Assembly: GCF_003148745.1 (NCBI RefSeq)
Contig: NZ_QGGU01000004.1
Coordinates: 121,523 to 185,522, forward strand
DNA: 64,000 bases
Reading direction: 5' to 3'
From: Pleionea mediterranea
GTDB taxonomy: Bacteria; Pseudomonadota; Gammaproteobacteria; Enterobacterales; Kangiellaceae
A program made the position numbers and the translations under genes. Shown here one piece after another: positions 44,985-54,145 of the stretch (positions within the stretch are counted from its first letter, which is position 1; each line of letters opens with the position of its first letter). The notes under the pieces were generated by a model. It was not told the DNA's origin and ran no database searches. It worked only from the letters and a program-made list of their open reading frames with translations.

Positions 44985-45666
44985 AGCTGTAGGTATACAA
45001 AGTTAATTTAATATCGGCATTCGGATAGCTTTCGACCTGATAGTCCAAGCTGTCCCAATAGATTTTTATATTCATCGACTCAAGTGTTTGCAGACTCTTG
45101 AGTAACTCAAAGTATTTGCCGCGCAAGGTGACCGTAAAGTCATGACGGTAAAAACTGATTTTTTGAGAACCCGCGGTATGAGATTTATTGTCGGTATTGC
45201 TATCGTCTTTTTGGGAACCGTTACTCGCAACTTGTTTAAACGCCGGTTTTACCGGTAATTTGTCTAATGCCAGTAAGGTTAGGCGATCGCTTTTTTCAAA
45301 AAAGTTTCTCAATAATTCTGGCATTTGTCGTGGCGACACCAGCTGTGCGTATTCCGAGAGGGCTTCGTCAACTTCGGCTTCTTGTTGTTGCAATTGCTTA
45401 ATGCGTTTACGTTGTTGATTAAACGCGGTGCCCATTAATTGTTGCTGTCGCTGTTCAACGGCTTTTGCCAGCTCTTGACGCTCGGTTTGTACGCTACTTA
45501 ACTCGCGTTTTAAGCGCGCCTGCTCGGTTGATTGCGGTTGAAACCAGGCAAAGTCAAAAATCACCAGTAATACTGCAACAACCAACCCGAGTATCATGGC
45601 TCGCTGTCGGGTTTCCAGCTCGTTGTATTTTTCGATCATTTGATCGAGTTTGTTTTGTTCACTCAT
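44959..45666 (-). CDS. mshJ: MSHA biogenesis protein MshJ (PilO-like)
   Basis: The ATG at 45666 (MSEQNKLDQMIEKY) gives 235 residues; the frame is open to 45702. One TM helix (MILGLVVAVLLVIFDF), a coiled coil (about 45-110, LKRELSSVQTERQELAKAVE) and a C-terminal ferredoxin-like domain (TVTLRGKYFELLKSLQTLE) make a PilO/GspM-type assembly protein. The start overlaps the upstream pilN-like gene. Confidence 0.87.
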   Translation of the reverse strand: MSEQNKLDQMIEKYNELETRQRAMILGLVVAVLLVIFDFAWFQPQSTEQARLKRELSSVQTERQELAKAVEQRQQQLMGTAFNQQRKRIKQLQQQEAEVDEALSEYAQLVSPRQMPELLRNFFEKSDRLTLLALDKLPVKPAFKQVASNGSQKDDSNTDNKSHTAGSQKISFYRHDFTVTLRGKYFELLKSLQTLESMNIKIYWDSLDYQVESYPNADIKLTLYTYSYDKNWIGA

Positions 45667-46255
45667 GATGGACGACGACTCCACCGGATAATTCAAAGTC
45701 ATACACGCGTTTATAAGTGCTGTGCTGTTCTATTTTTATTGCCGAAAACTGGCGGCTTAATGCATTGCCATTGGTAGCGTTTTCAATCCAGGCAGTGATT
45801 AATTTTGGATCCAGCGTTTGCCCCTTTAATAATAATACTTCGTTGTTAATGCCAATGTCGGTAAACCAGAGCTTGCTGTTTTTGCTCTGTGCCAGCTCTT
45901 CAAGCAATTGACTAAAGCCGTCACTGGCTGCGACATCGCTGTTTTTCAATGTATTTAACGCGAGCGATTTGTTTTGAATGTGGTATTCCAGCGCGGCGAT
46001 TTCCTCAGCCAGTGCGCTTTCGTCCGGTCGGCCCGCAACCATTTTATCGAGTTCCTGCTTTTGCAATTCCAGCGGTTTCAGCATTTCGGTTTCGCTGGTT
46101 AACTGTTGTTTCAGTGCCGCAGTGTCGGACGTGATGCTCCAGCCAAAGGCAATAAAAATAAACAGAAATGCCGCAGTTATGAGACCCACTTGGGGCAAAC
46201 TGAGGACTTCTTTTTTCGGCTGCAGCTCCGGCAGGTACAGGTTAATCTGTTGCAT
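45659..46255 (-). CDS. mshI2: MSHA biogenesis protein MshI2 (PilN-like)
   Basis: The ATG at 46255 (MQQINLYLPEL) is the usual PilN-type start and gives 198 residues; the upstream frame to 46288 lies inside mshI. A short cytoplasmic tail resembling the PilM-binding INLYLPEL is followed by one TM helix (VGLITAAFLFIFIAFGW), a coiled coil and a ferredoxin-like domain. It pairs with MshI and MshJ in the inner membrane. It overlaps mshI and mshJ at its two ends. Confidence 0.85.
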   Translation of the reverse strand: MQQINLYLPELQPKKEVLSLPQVGLITAAFLFIFIAFGWSITSDTAALKQQLTSETEMLKPLELQKQELDKMVAGRPDESALAEEIAALEYHIQNKSLALNTLKNSDVAASDGFSQLLEELAQSKNSKLWFTDIGINNEVLLLKGQTLDPKLITAWIENATNGNALSRQFSAIKIEQHSTYKRVYDFELSGGVVVHHE

Positions 46256-47273
46256 GAGCCACCTCCATATCCCTATATGCACCGCCACATACGGGTAAAT
46301 GCCGTGACAGTTGATGCTCCACCAACGAATCGCTCCAGTTAAAATGTTTATTCAATTTTAAGATATCCACCTGTAACCCCAGGTTGGCATTAAGCTCTTC
46401 AGCAAGGCTTTCTGTTTTTTGACCAAAGTCGGGCAGTATGACTTTCGTTACGGCCTGACGCGAAATCTGGCTTTCGTAATAGTCGAGAGTGCGCTGGATT
46501 TCGAGCAATAATTGATCGTTGTTTGTATCGTCGGTTTCATGCTGACCAATGTCGACATCCAGAGAAAATTCTTCATCACCGTTTGTATTTTCATTATCGG
46601 TTGAGTCACTTGTTTCCGGCTCACTGTTTACAGGGTCATTTGAGCGAGGCAGAAACACACCCGGTAAAGCGCGGTTAAATGAAAATTCGTTGCCGTTAAA
46701 ACAGTTGACCGAAATGCCCGTAGGTGTTTCGGCTATTAATGCAATGTTCTGTCCCTGTTGCAGCCAGGGGGTCATCAGGTTACCCAGTGATAACTCCTGA
46801 ATATCGATGGCCTTTAAATTAAGATCCGATTGTAACGATAAGTCGATAAGGCGTTGAACCGCGTCAAGCCGGGCCACCACCACAAACTGACGCTTACCAC
46901 CGGGCAGATTATCGGGGTATTCAAAGTGTGTGATCACGGCTTCTTCCAGAGGCACATCGATTTGATCCTTAATCTGCCACCGGATCGCTTCAGTCATTTC
47001 TGAATCTGGAACACTTGGGCGCTCAACAGTAAGTAAGCGGTAACTTTCTGAGGGTAAAATCCAATAGGCATCGGCGCCTTTGGCATTAATTTCGGCAATG
47101 GCGGCTTTAAACGAAACGGTCAGGCTGTCTTCAGACAGTTGAATTTGACTGGCAGCGCTAATTTCTGGGGTGTTTGTTTGAGGCAGCAAATAGCAATAAC
47201 TTAAAGTTTCGCCTTCAAGCTGCAACCCGATTCGTTTGTTATTTTTGTTCAGTAACTTGTTGAGCCAATCCAC
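46242..47273 (-). CDS. mshI: MSHA biogenesis protein MshI (PilM-like, actin fold)
   Basis: The GTG at 47273 (VDWLNKLLNKNNKR) has AAAGAG eight bases upstream and is preferred over GTG 47282; the product has 343 residues. Actin-like PilM pattern: RIGLQLEGETLSYCYLLP, AYWILPSESYRLLTVERP, IRWQIKDQIDVPLEEAV, and KAIDIQELSLGNLM. An acidic insert (NENTNGDEEFSLDVDIGQ) is unusual in length. This is the first gene of the msh operon visible here; mshH does not lie upstream. The promoter should lie in 47274-47490. Confidence 0.85.
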   Translation of the reverse strand: MDWLNKLLNKNNKRIGLQLEGETLSYCYLLPQTNTPEISAASQIQLSEDSLTVSFKAAIAEINAKGADAYWILPSESYRLLTVERPSVPDSEMTEAIRWQIKDQIDVPLEEAVITHFEYPDNLPGGKRQFVVVARLDAVQRLIDLSLQSDLNLKAIDIQELSLGNLMTPWLQQGQNIALIAETPTGISVNCFNGNEFSFNRALPGVFLPRSNDPVNSEPETSDSTDNENTNGDEEFSLDVDIGQHETDDTNNDQLLLEIQRTLDYYESQISRQAVTKVILPDFGQKTESLAEELNANLGLQVDILKLNKHFNWSDSLVEHQLSRHLPVCGGAYRDMEVAHATD

Positions 47274-47490
47274 TCCATACACTCTTTAAATGTGTGATAC
47301 TGTTCATAGTTTAATAGATTTATTAAAAAATCCCAGCAAACAACTGAAAAATCAGACGATTTGTTATTTGTTTACAAAAAATCTATTGATTATTTGTGGC
47401 TTATTGTTGAAATTATCGCCACGCACTAACATTAACTGTTCAGGCAGTAAAACGCCATCAGAAAAAATACCAATATTCAGAGAGTTAGTT

Positions 47491-50400
47491 ATGATTCCTT
47501 CAAAGATAAGTTACGTTACTCGCCGATTACGCCAATTTTGGCATTTTTCACTCATTTTATTCAGTGTTTGCTGTTTTGCACCGACTGCCATGGCTGCAGC
47601 CGATAAGTGGGATGTTAATAATCCGCCGGGCCCTTCGAAGCAGGTAAGCATCGATGTGGAACAGGGTACCTGGATGAGCGTGGATGTCAGCCCCGATGGC
47701 GAAACCCTTGTGTTTGATCTGTTGGGTGATATTTACACCATGCCGATTTCTGGTGGTGAGGCCAAATCCATTACCTCCGGCATGGCGTGGGATATGCAGC
47801 CAAAGTTCAGTCCCGATGGGCAGTTTATTGCTTATACGTCTGATGCGGGGGGTGGCGATAATATCTGGGTAATGAAAGCCGATGGCAGTGAGCCAAAGCA
47901 AATTACTGATGAATCATTTCGATTATTAAACAGCCCAAGCTGGTCGCCCGATGGCCGCTTTATAGTGGCGCGTAAACATTTCACTTCAAGCCGCTCTTTG
48001 GGCGCCGGTGAAATCTGGATGTATCACCTGTCGGGTGGAAAAGGCATTCAACTGAATAAACGTCCGAACGATCAGAAAGATCTGGGTGAGCCAGTATTTT
48101 CTGCTGACGGTGAAAAAGTATTTTTCAGCCGGGACTCCACTCCGGGGGCTATCTTTGAGTACAGCAAAGATTCCAACAAACAGATCTACCAAATTTTCAG
48201 TATCGATCGTCACGACGGAGATATTAAAGCCGAAATCAGTGGCCCCGGTGGTGCGGTTCGGCCGACGCCATCGCCCGATGGTAAAAAGCTGGCGTTTGTG
48301 CGTCGTATTCGTAATCAGTCGAGCCTGTTTATTAAAGATCTAACCACCGGTGAAATTTCTCCGGTTTATCAGCAGCTCGATCGGGATATGCAGGAAACCT
48401 GGGCGATCCACGGCGTTTATCCAACCATCAGCTGGACGCCAGACAGTCGCGATCTGGTGTTTTGGGCCGGTGGTAAAATCAAACGATTAAACACCCAGAC
48501 GCTCAGTGTTAAAGAAGTGCCGTTTAAAATTAAAGACACTCGTGAAATACGTACTGCAGTGCGTTTTCCGGTAGAAGTGGCACCGCAGGAATTTGATGTA
48601 AATATGCTGCGTTGGGTAACAGTATCGCCCGATGAAGAGCGTGTGGTGTTTCAGGCATTGGGGTATTTGTATGCTCGTGAACTGCCGAACGGTCGCCCAG
48701 AACGATTAACCCGGCAAACTGATCATTTCGAGTTTTACCCGTCGTTTTCGCCCGATGGTCGCTGGGTCGTTTACACCACCTGGAACGATCAAAAGTTTGG
48801 TACGGTGAGTAAAGTTCGTGCCAGCGGTGGTCGTGGTCGTGCTTTAACTGACCAGCCCGGTCAATTTATCGAACCACAGTTTTCTCCTGATGGTGAAACC
48901 ATTGTTTATCGTAAAGTGTCGGGCGGTTATCTAACCAGTCCGTTATACGCCGAGCAAACCGGAATCTTTAAAATGGAAGAGGATGGTGATAATCCTGCAC
49001 TAGTGACCGAAAGTGGTTCGCAAGCGCACTTTGGCAAACAGTCGGCTCAATTGTATGTGACCCGCAGTCGCAGCGAAGGCAAACGTCGATTAAATACACT
49101 GGTTGAAATGGATTTGCAGGGCAATCAGGTTGCGGAACGATTGCATACGCCCTGGGCGACAGAATACAAAGTTTCGCCGGATGAAAAATGGATCGCGTTT
49201 GTTGAGCGTTTTCAGGTTTATGTGACTCCTTTTACCAAAGCCGGAAAAAGTTTTGCTACAGGTGCCAAAGGTACCGCTGTTCCGGTGCATAAAATCAGCG
49301 ATTTCTCCGGTGAAAATTTAAGTTGGACCAAAGACAGTAAAACGCTTTATTGGTCTCAGGGCGATACGCTCTATTCTCAAACATTGCCGCACCCCTTATT
49401 TGCCGATACCAAACTTCCCGAAATTGAAACCCGTAAGCTCGGCTTTAAAACCGATTATGACGTACCGCGTGGCAGCTATGTGTTGACCAATGCACGGATT
49501 ATTACGATGCAAAGCGATGCCGGTGATGATCAACAGGTTATCGAAAATGGTGACATTGTCATCGAAGGCAATCGCATTAAAGCGGTTGGCGAAACCGGAA
49601 CTCTTGATATTCCCAGTGGTGCGAAACGGATTAATTTAGACGGTAAAACCATTATCCCGGGATTGGTGGACGTGCATTGGCATGGCGCGCAGGGTCGTCG
49701 CGAAATCACTCCGCAACAAAACTGGGTGAATTACGCGACTCTGGCGTTTGGTGTGACCACTTTGCACGATCCCTCGAACGATACCTCTACTATTTTTGCC
49801 GCCAGTGAACTGGCGAAAAAAGGTCGAATCGCAGCGCCAAGAATTTATTCAACCGGAACCATTTTATACGGTGCCGAAGCTTCGATAACGGCTCAGGTAG
49901 AATCGCGTGACGATGCACTGGATCATTTAAAGCGAATGAAATCCGTTGGCGCTATTTCGGTGAAAAGTTACAACCAGCCAAGACGCGATCAACGGCAACA
50001 GGTACTCGATGCTGCTCGCGAAACCAATATGATGGTGGTGCCTGAAGGCGGCTCATTACTGCAACATAATCTCACCATGATTGTGGATGGGCATACTGGC
50101 ATAGAGCATTCATTCCCAACCGCAGAAATTTACCACGATGTTGAACAGTTGTGGTCGCAAACGGAAGTGGGTTACACACCAACTTTGGTTGTGGCTTACG
50201 GTGGTATTTGGGGCGAACATTATTGGTATCAACATCAGGATGTGTGGAAGCACCCGCTGTTATCGAAGTACGTACCAAAAGATATTTTATGGCCGCGTTC
50301 CATTCGTCGTATGAAAGCGCCGGAAGAAGACTACAACCATTTTAAAACTGCAAGCGTTGCCGCCAAGTTACAAGACATGGGTGTGGGCGTGAATTTAGGA

Positions 50401-50718
50401 GCACACGGACAACGTGAAGGTCTTGGTTCGCACTGGGAAATCTGGATGTTTGAACAAGGTGGTATGACACCCCTTGAAGCATTACGGGCTGCAACCCTCG
50501 ACAGCGCAAAATATTTGGGAATGGAAAAGGATATTGGATCCTTGGAAGCGGGAAAACTGGCCGACCTGGTGATCTTAAACGAAAATCCTCTGGAAAATAT
50601 TCGCAACAGCGACAAGATCGATAAGGTGATGGTGAATGGTCGTTTGTACGATGCAAACACCATGGATCAAATTGGTAATCACCCGAAAAAACGCGAACCT
50701 TTTTATTTCGAAAAATAA
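47491..50718 (+). CDS. Exported TolB-like propeller / amidohydrolase fusion
   Basis: The ATG at 47491 (MIPSKISYV), after AGAGAG, gives 1075 residues; the frame is open from 47290 but the upstream part has no signal-like sense. A signal peptide (ILFSVCCFAPTAMA) is followed by an N-terminal WD40/TolB-type propeller (about 45-640) with many SPDG boxes (VSPDGETLVF, FSPDGQFIAYTS, PSPDGKKLAFV, FSPDGRWVVYT). A metal-dependent amidohydrolase domain follows (about 660-1070): GLVDVHWHGAQ, GVTTLHDPS, VEHSF-like GHTGIEHSFP, LGAHGQREGLG and GKLADLVILNENP. Such fusions are common exported enzymes of unknown substrate. It is monocistronic. Confidence 0.9.
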   Translation: MIPSKISYVTRRLRQFWHFSLILFSVCCFAPTAMAAADKWDVNNPPGPSKQVSIDVEQGTWMSVDVSPDGETLVFDLLGDIYTMPISGGEAKSITSGMAWDMQPKFSPDGQFIAYTSDAGGGDNIWVMKADGSEPKQITDESFRLLNSPSWSPDGRFIVARKHFTSSRSLGAGEIWMYHLSGGKGIQLNKRPNDQKDLGEPVFSADGEKVFFSRDSTPGAIFEYSKDSNKQIYQIFSIDRHDGDIKAEISGPGGAVRPTPSPDGKKLAFVRRIRNQSSLFIKDLTTGEISPVYQQLDRDMQETWAIHGVYPTISWTPDSRDLVFWAGGKIKRLNTQTLSVKEVPFKIKDTREIRTAVRFPVEVAPQEFDVNMLRWVTVSPDEERVVFQALGYLYARELPNGRPERLTRQTDHFEFYPSFSPDGRWVVYTTWNDQKFGTVSKVRASGGRGRALTDQPGQFIEPQFSPDGETIVYRKVSGGYLTSPLYAEQTGIFKMEEDGDNPALVTESGSQAHFGKQSAQLYVTRSRSEGKRRLNTLVEMDLQGNQVAERLHTPWATEYKVSPDEKWIAFVERFQVYVTPFTKAGKSFATGAKGTAVPVHKISDFSGENLSWTKDSKTLYWSQGDTLYSQTLPHPLFADTKLPEIETRKLGFKTDYDVPRGSYVLTNARIITMQSDAGDDQQVIENGDIVIEGNRIKAVGETGTLDIPSGAKRINLDGKTIIPGLVDVHWHGAQGRREITPQQNWVNYATLAFGVTTLHDPSNDTSTIFAASELAKKGRIAAPRIYSTGTILYGAEASITAQVESRDDALDHLKRMKSVGAISVKSYNQPRRDQRQQVLDAARETNMMVVPEGGSLLQHNLTMIVDGHTGIEHSFPTAEIYHDVEQLWSQTEVGYTPTLVVAYGGIWGEHYWYQHQDVWKHPLLSKYVPKDILWPRSIRRMKAPEEDYNHFKTASVAAKLQDMGVGVNLGAHGQREGLGSHWEIWMFEQGGMTPLEALRAATLDSAKYLGMEKDIGSLEAGKLADLVILNENPLENIRNSDKIDKVMVNGRLYDANTMDQIGNHPKKREPFYFEK

Positions 50719-50729
50719 ATCTTCAAACT

Positions 50730-50765
50730 ATCAGCGAGTAACTTCTGTTGCTCGCTGATTTTTTT
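50730..50765 (+). terminator. Rho-independent terminator after the amidohydrolase gene
   Basis: ATCAGCGAG and CTCGCTGAT form a 9-bp stem with a 12-base loop, then six T residues. Confidence 0.88.
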
Positions 50766-51134
50766 AAATAATTCCAGCCTTAAAGCTTCAATCTTTTCCG
50801 CTTGTATGACCAACTCTCAAGTGTGATCCGTTTCGCAGTTTAAAAGTAGATGGTGTCACATTACTGCTTGTTAAAAGTGTGAATATTACAGAATAGTCAC
50901 TTTCAAAAGTGCAAATCCCCCTTGTCTGCAGTAGTCTTCGCTGCGGTTTTTTAAGGCGAGTGTTTAAGACAATATTTTATTCAAGTGTTATTTATTCAGG
51001 TGCTATGGAAACTCTATAACACGACTATATAGCACAACTGTAAAACATAACTGTAAAACACAGCTGCCAAAATACCTCACCGTTAAACGATGATCAGACC
51101 GTCGAGTTAAACTTACCTATTCAAGGAGTATTCT
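50766..51134. other. Intergenic spacer with 13-bp tandem repeats
   Basis: No gene is seen. AACTGTAAAACAT (51036), AACTGTAAAACAC (51049) and a decayed AGCTGCCAAAATA (51062) run in tandem at a 13-bp period, shortly before the S8 protease start. AAAAGTG recurs near 50844, 50874 and 50905. A promoter for the protease is expected here but none is clear. Confidence 0.45.
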
Positions 51135-53894
51135 GTGGGATCCAAATTTAAACATCACTTGCTCGCTTCTGCTGTTATATCTGCATTTTCCGTTTGTGGA
51201 TCGGCTGAGAGCGAAAGCAAACAAGGAAGTCTTGCCGAGCAAGAAACTTCTCGTTTTATTGTTAAATATAAAACTGCCTCGTTACCGATGATGTCCGGCA
51301 CAGGCGCGACACGTTTTGATTTGCGTGAAGTGTCTTCTGAGCTACAAGCGAAAGGCATTCGTGTAAAACGTGAATTACCAATGCAAGGCTCGGTTGCGGT
51401 TGAGTTATCGACGCAATTATTCAACGAGCTAAAAAATGATCCACAGGTAGAATTTATTGAACAAGATCATCGTCGAGATTTAATGGCGATCTACGAAGAT
51501 ACGGTGGGCGATCCTAATACCACTCAGCTAACCCCTTATGCGATTGTTCAGTCACAGGCGGATCAGCTGACCCTGCAAGATGGCCAGAAAGTTTGTGTTA
51601 TTGACTCGGGAATTGCCGGTACTGATGGCGAAACCGGTGGCTTAAATAATGATTTTAACTGGGCAAACATAACCGGTGATAATGATTCGGGCACAGGACT
51701 CTGGAATGCCGATGGAGGTCCTCATGGAACTCATGTAGCAGGTACAGTCGGGGCGGCCGATAATGAGTTTGGTGTTATTGGTATGGCACCTGGCGTATCT
51801 ATGCATATTATTAAGGTGTTTAATAATTCCGGTTGGGGTTATTCATCTGATCTGGCCTATGCCGCACAAAAATGTTCCGACGCTGGCGCAAATATTATTA
51901 CCATGAGCCTTGGTGGCGGCGGTGCCAATAATACCGAAGAGAACGCATTTGAAACCTTTACCGAAAATGGTGGCCTGGTGTTGGCGGCGGCTGGTAACGA
52001 TGGCAACACGACTCGTTCTTATCCGGCGGGTTACGACTCAGTCATGATGATTGGTGCTAACGATAACGATAATAATATTGCCTCGTTCTCTCAGTTTCCA
52101 TCTTGTAACGATAGCAAAACCAACTGTGTGGAAGTAACAGCCGGTGGGGTGAATACTTTATCGACTTATCCATCGGGTGGCGCAATGGTGGTAGGTTTGA
52201 CAGTGGACGGTAGCGGTTATGCGGCTTCGCCAATGGAAAACAGCGGCGATGCATCGGCGGAAACTTATTTTATGGGTCTTGCCGATCAAACCGACGCTGG
52301 TGCCGATGGCAAAATCTGCGTGATTGATCGCGGAGAAATTACCTTTCATGACAAAGTGAAAAACTGTGAAGACAGTGGCGGACTGGGCGCAATCATTATT
52401 AATAATGTAGACGGCATGCTTTCTGGTACTTTGGGTGATTCCAATCAGACCACAATTCCTGCCGTAGGAACCAGGCTTGAAGATCGCAATGCATTGGTGT
52501 CTTCAACCAACGCGTCTATTTCTATTGGCGCTGGCAGTTATGGGTTAATGAGCGGAACCTCCATGGCTACGCCCGGAGTTGCCGGTGTCGCAGCACTGGT
52601 TTGGTCGAATCATCCTCATTGTAACGGAACTGAAATTCGTCAGGCGTTAAAAGCCAGTGCCGAAGACTCGGGTGCAGAAGGGCACGATGTTTATTTTGGC
52701 AACGGCATTGTAAAAGCAAAAGCCGCCAGCGATTACATTGCAGCAAACGGTTGTAATGCACAACCCTCTGCGGGAAGCATTCAATTTGTTAGCAACAATG
52801 CTACTGTCGATGAAGACGCGGGTTCCATTTCGATCACAATAGAACGAATTAACGGCTCCGCCGGTGAAGTAAGTTTTGATATAGCGACCAGCAATGGAAC
52901 CGCTGAAGAATCCAGCGATTATGCTGCCGTTAGTCAAAGTTTATTAATGGCCGATGGCGAAGTATCCAAATCTATTTCTATCGACATCATTAATGACAGT
53001 GAATATGAAGGCGAAACCGCCGAGAACTTTTTTGTTAGCTTATCCAACCCGAGCAGCAATACTGAAATTCAGCAGCCAAGCGAAATGCAAATCAACATTA
53101 ATGAAGATGATCCTATGCCACCGGCAGGTGATTTTGCATTAAGCAGTGCTGAATACAGTGTTGATGAAAATGCAGGAGAATTAACCGTTACAGTGAATCG
53201 CGTTAATGGTGACTATGGCGAAGCAACGATAGAGATAAGTGCCAGTGATGCATCGGCAACAAATGATGATTATCAGGCTTTAAATGAAACGATTACATTT
53301 GCCCATGGAGAAACAGAAAAACAAATTACAGTAACTCTGATTGATGATTCTGTTTACGAAGGCGATGAATCGTTTACGGTTACCTTGGCAAACCCAAGTG
53401 ATCGAAGCAGTGTTAACGATCCTTCCGCTGCAACCGTAACGATTGTTGAAGATGATCCTATGCCACCGGCGGGTGACTTTGAATTAAGCGATGCGGAGTT
53501 TAGTATTGATGAAAATGCAGCGAGTCTTACCATTACCATCAACCGCGTGAATGGTGATTTTGGTGACGCATCGGTTGAAGTTAGTACCAGTGGGAACTCA
53601 GCAACGGCCGGCAGTGACTTTGAAGCTGTGAATGAAACAGTTCTATTTGCAGAAGGTGAAACTTCTAAACAAATCACTATTGCGTTAATAGACGATACCG
53701 AGTACGAAGGCGATGAAACCTTTAGTGTTCGCCTGGCGAATGCCAGTGAGCGTAGCAATATCAGTTCACCAGCAACGGCAACGGTAACAATAACAGAAGA
53801 TGATCCAGAGCCAGAAGATGGCGGATCGTTGCATTGGTTAATGCTGCTTTCTTTATTGTTATTACGAAGTAGAAAACAGGTAGTTAAACAGTAA
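51135..53894 (+). CDS. Secreted S8 serine protease with PA domain, Calx-beta repeats and GlyGly-CTERM anchor
   Basis: 919 residues from GTG 51135, with AAGGAG six bases upstream. Signal peptide; I9-like prodomain (about 35-115, RFIVKYKTASL, FIEQDHRR); S8 catalytic core with Asp157 (VIDSGIAG), His197 (GGPHGTHVAGT), Asn in AAAGNDGN and Ser476 (MSGTSMATPG). A PA-type domain (about 335-455, GLADQTDAGADGKICVIDRG) is inserted before the Ser. Three Calx-beta domains follow (about 550-660, 665-775 and 780-893), the last two from a 348-bp duplication. The tail EDGGSLHWLMLLSLLLLRSRK has the GG-hydrophobic-basic layout of GlyGly-CTERM substrates of rhombosortase. Calx-beta domains bind calcium. Probably surface-delivered by type II secretion. 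Confidence 0.92.
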   Translation: MGSKFKHHLLASAVISAFSVCGSAESESKQGSLAEQETSRFIVKYKTASLPMMSGTGATRFDLREVSSELQAKGIRVKRELPMQGSVAVELSTQLFNELKNDPQVEFIEQDHRRDLMAIYEDTVGDPNTTQLTPYAIVQSQADQLTLQDGQKVCVIDSGIAGTDGETGGLNNDFNWANITGDNDSGTGLWNADGGPHGTHVAGTVGAADNEFGVIGMAPGVSMHIIKVFNNSGWGYSSDLAYAAQKCSDAGANIITMSLGGGGANNTEENAFETFTENGGLVLAAAGNDGNTTRSYPAGYDSVMMIGANDNDNNIASFSQFPSCNDSKTNCVEVTAGGVNTLSTYPSGGAMVVGLTVDGSGYAASPMENSGDASAETYFMGLADQTDAGADGKICVIDRGEITFHDKVKNCEDSGGLGAIIINNVDGMLSGTLGDSNQTTIPAVGTRLEDRNALVSSTNASISIGAGSYGLMSGTSMATPGVAGVAALVWSNHPHCNGTEIRQALKASAEDSGAEGHDVYFGNGIVKAKAASDYIAANGCNAQPSAGSIQFVSNNATVDEDAGSISITIERINGSAGEVSFDIATSNGTAEESSDYAAVSQSLLMADGEVSKSISIDIINDSEYEGETAENFFVSLSNPSSNTEIQQPSEMQININEDDPMPPAGDFALSSAEYSVDENAGELTVTVNRVNGDYGEATIEISASDASATNDDYQALNETITFAHGETEKQITVTLIDDSVYEGDESFTVTLANPSDRSSVNDPSAATVTIVEDDPMPPAGDFELSDAEFSIDENAASLTITINRVNGDFGDASVEVSTSGNSATAGSDFEAVNETVLFAEGETSKQITIALIDDTEYEGDETFSVRLANASERSNISSPATATVTITEDDPEPEDGGSLHWLMLLSLLLLRSRKQVVKQ

Positions 53895-53917
53895 ATCCTT
53901 AGCTTTACTCTAAAATC

Positions 53918-53953
53918 AAAAAAGCCCAAGCCGATTAGGTTTGGGCTTTTTTT
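53918..53953 (+). terminator. Rho-independent terminator after the S8/GlyGly-CTERM protease gene
   Basis: AAGCCCAAGCC pairs with GGTTTGGGCTT (11 bp with one G-T wobble) around a GATTA loop, flanked by an A-run and a seven-T run. Confidence 0.93.
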
Positions 53954-54145
53954 ATACAAAAAATTTATGGTTGTTATTAAAATTTAATTATATTTTTCAA
54001 TTAATATACTGTCTAACTTTTCACCGCTATTTCAATTCGCAATAATAGTAATGTTTACGGTTACTAAGTTAATAAAAAGTGTGTAGTATCCGCAAACTTA
54101 AATTTAACTAGTCTTTTTATTGGATAATTTTTTAAAGAGGGATAT

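Noticed and set aside
47290..47490. N-terminal extension of the propeller/amidohydrolase by 67 codons
   Set aside because: It would bury the signal peptide that starts at the ATG 47491, and it overlaps the region needed for the divergent msh promoter.
53354..53959. 201-codon minus-strand ORF opposite the Calx-beta repeats
   Set aside because: Its apparent internal repeats merely mirror the duplicated Calx-beta DNA; the + strand product has clear domains and signals.
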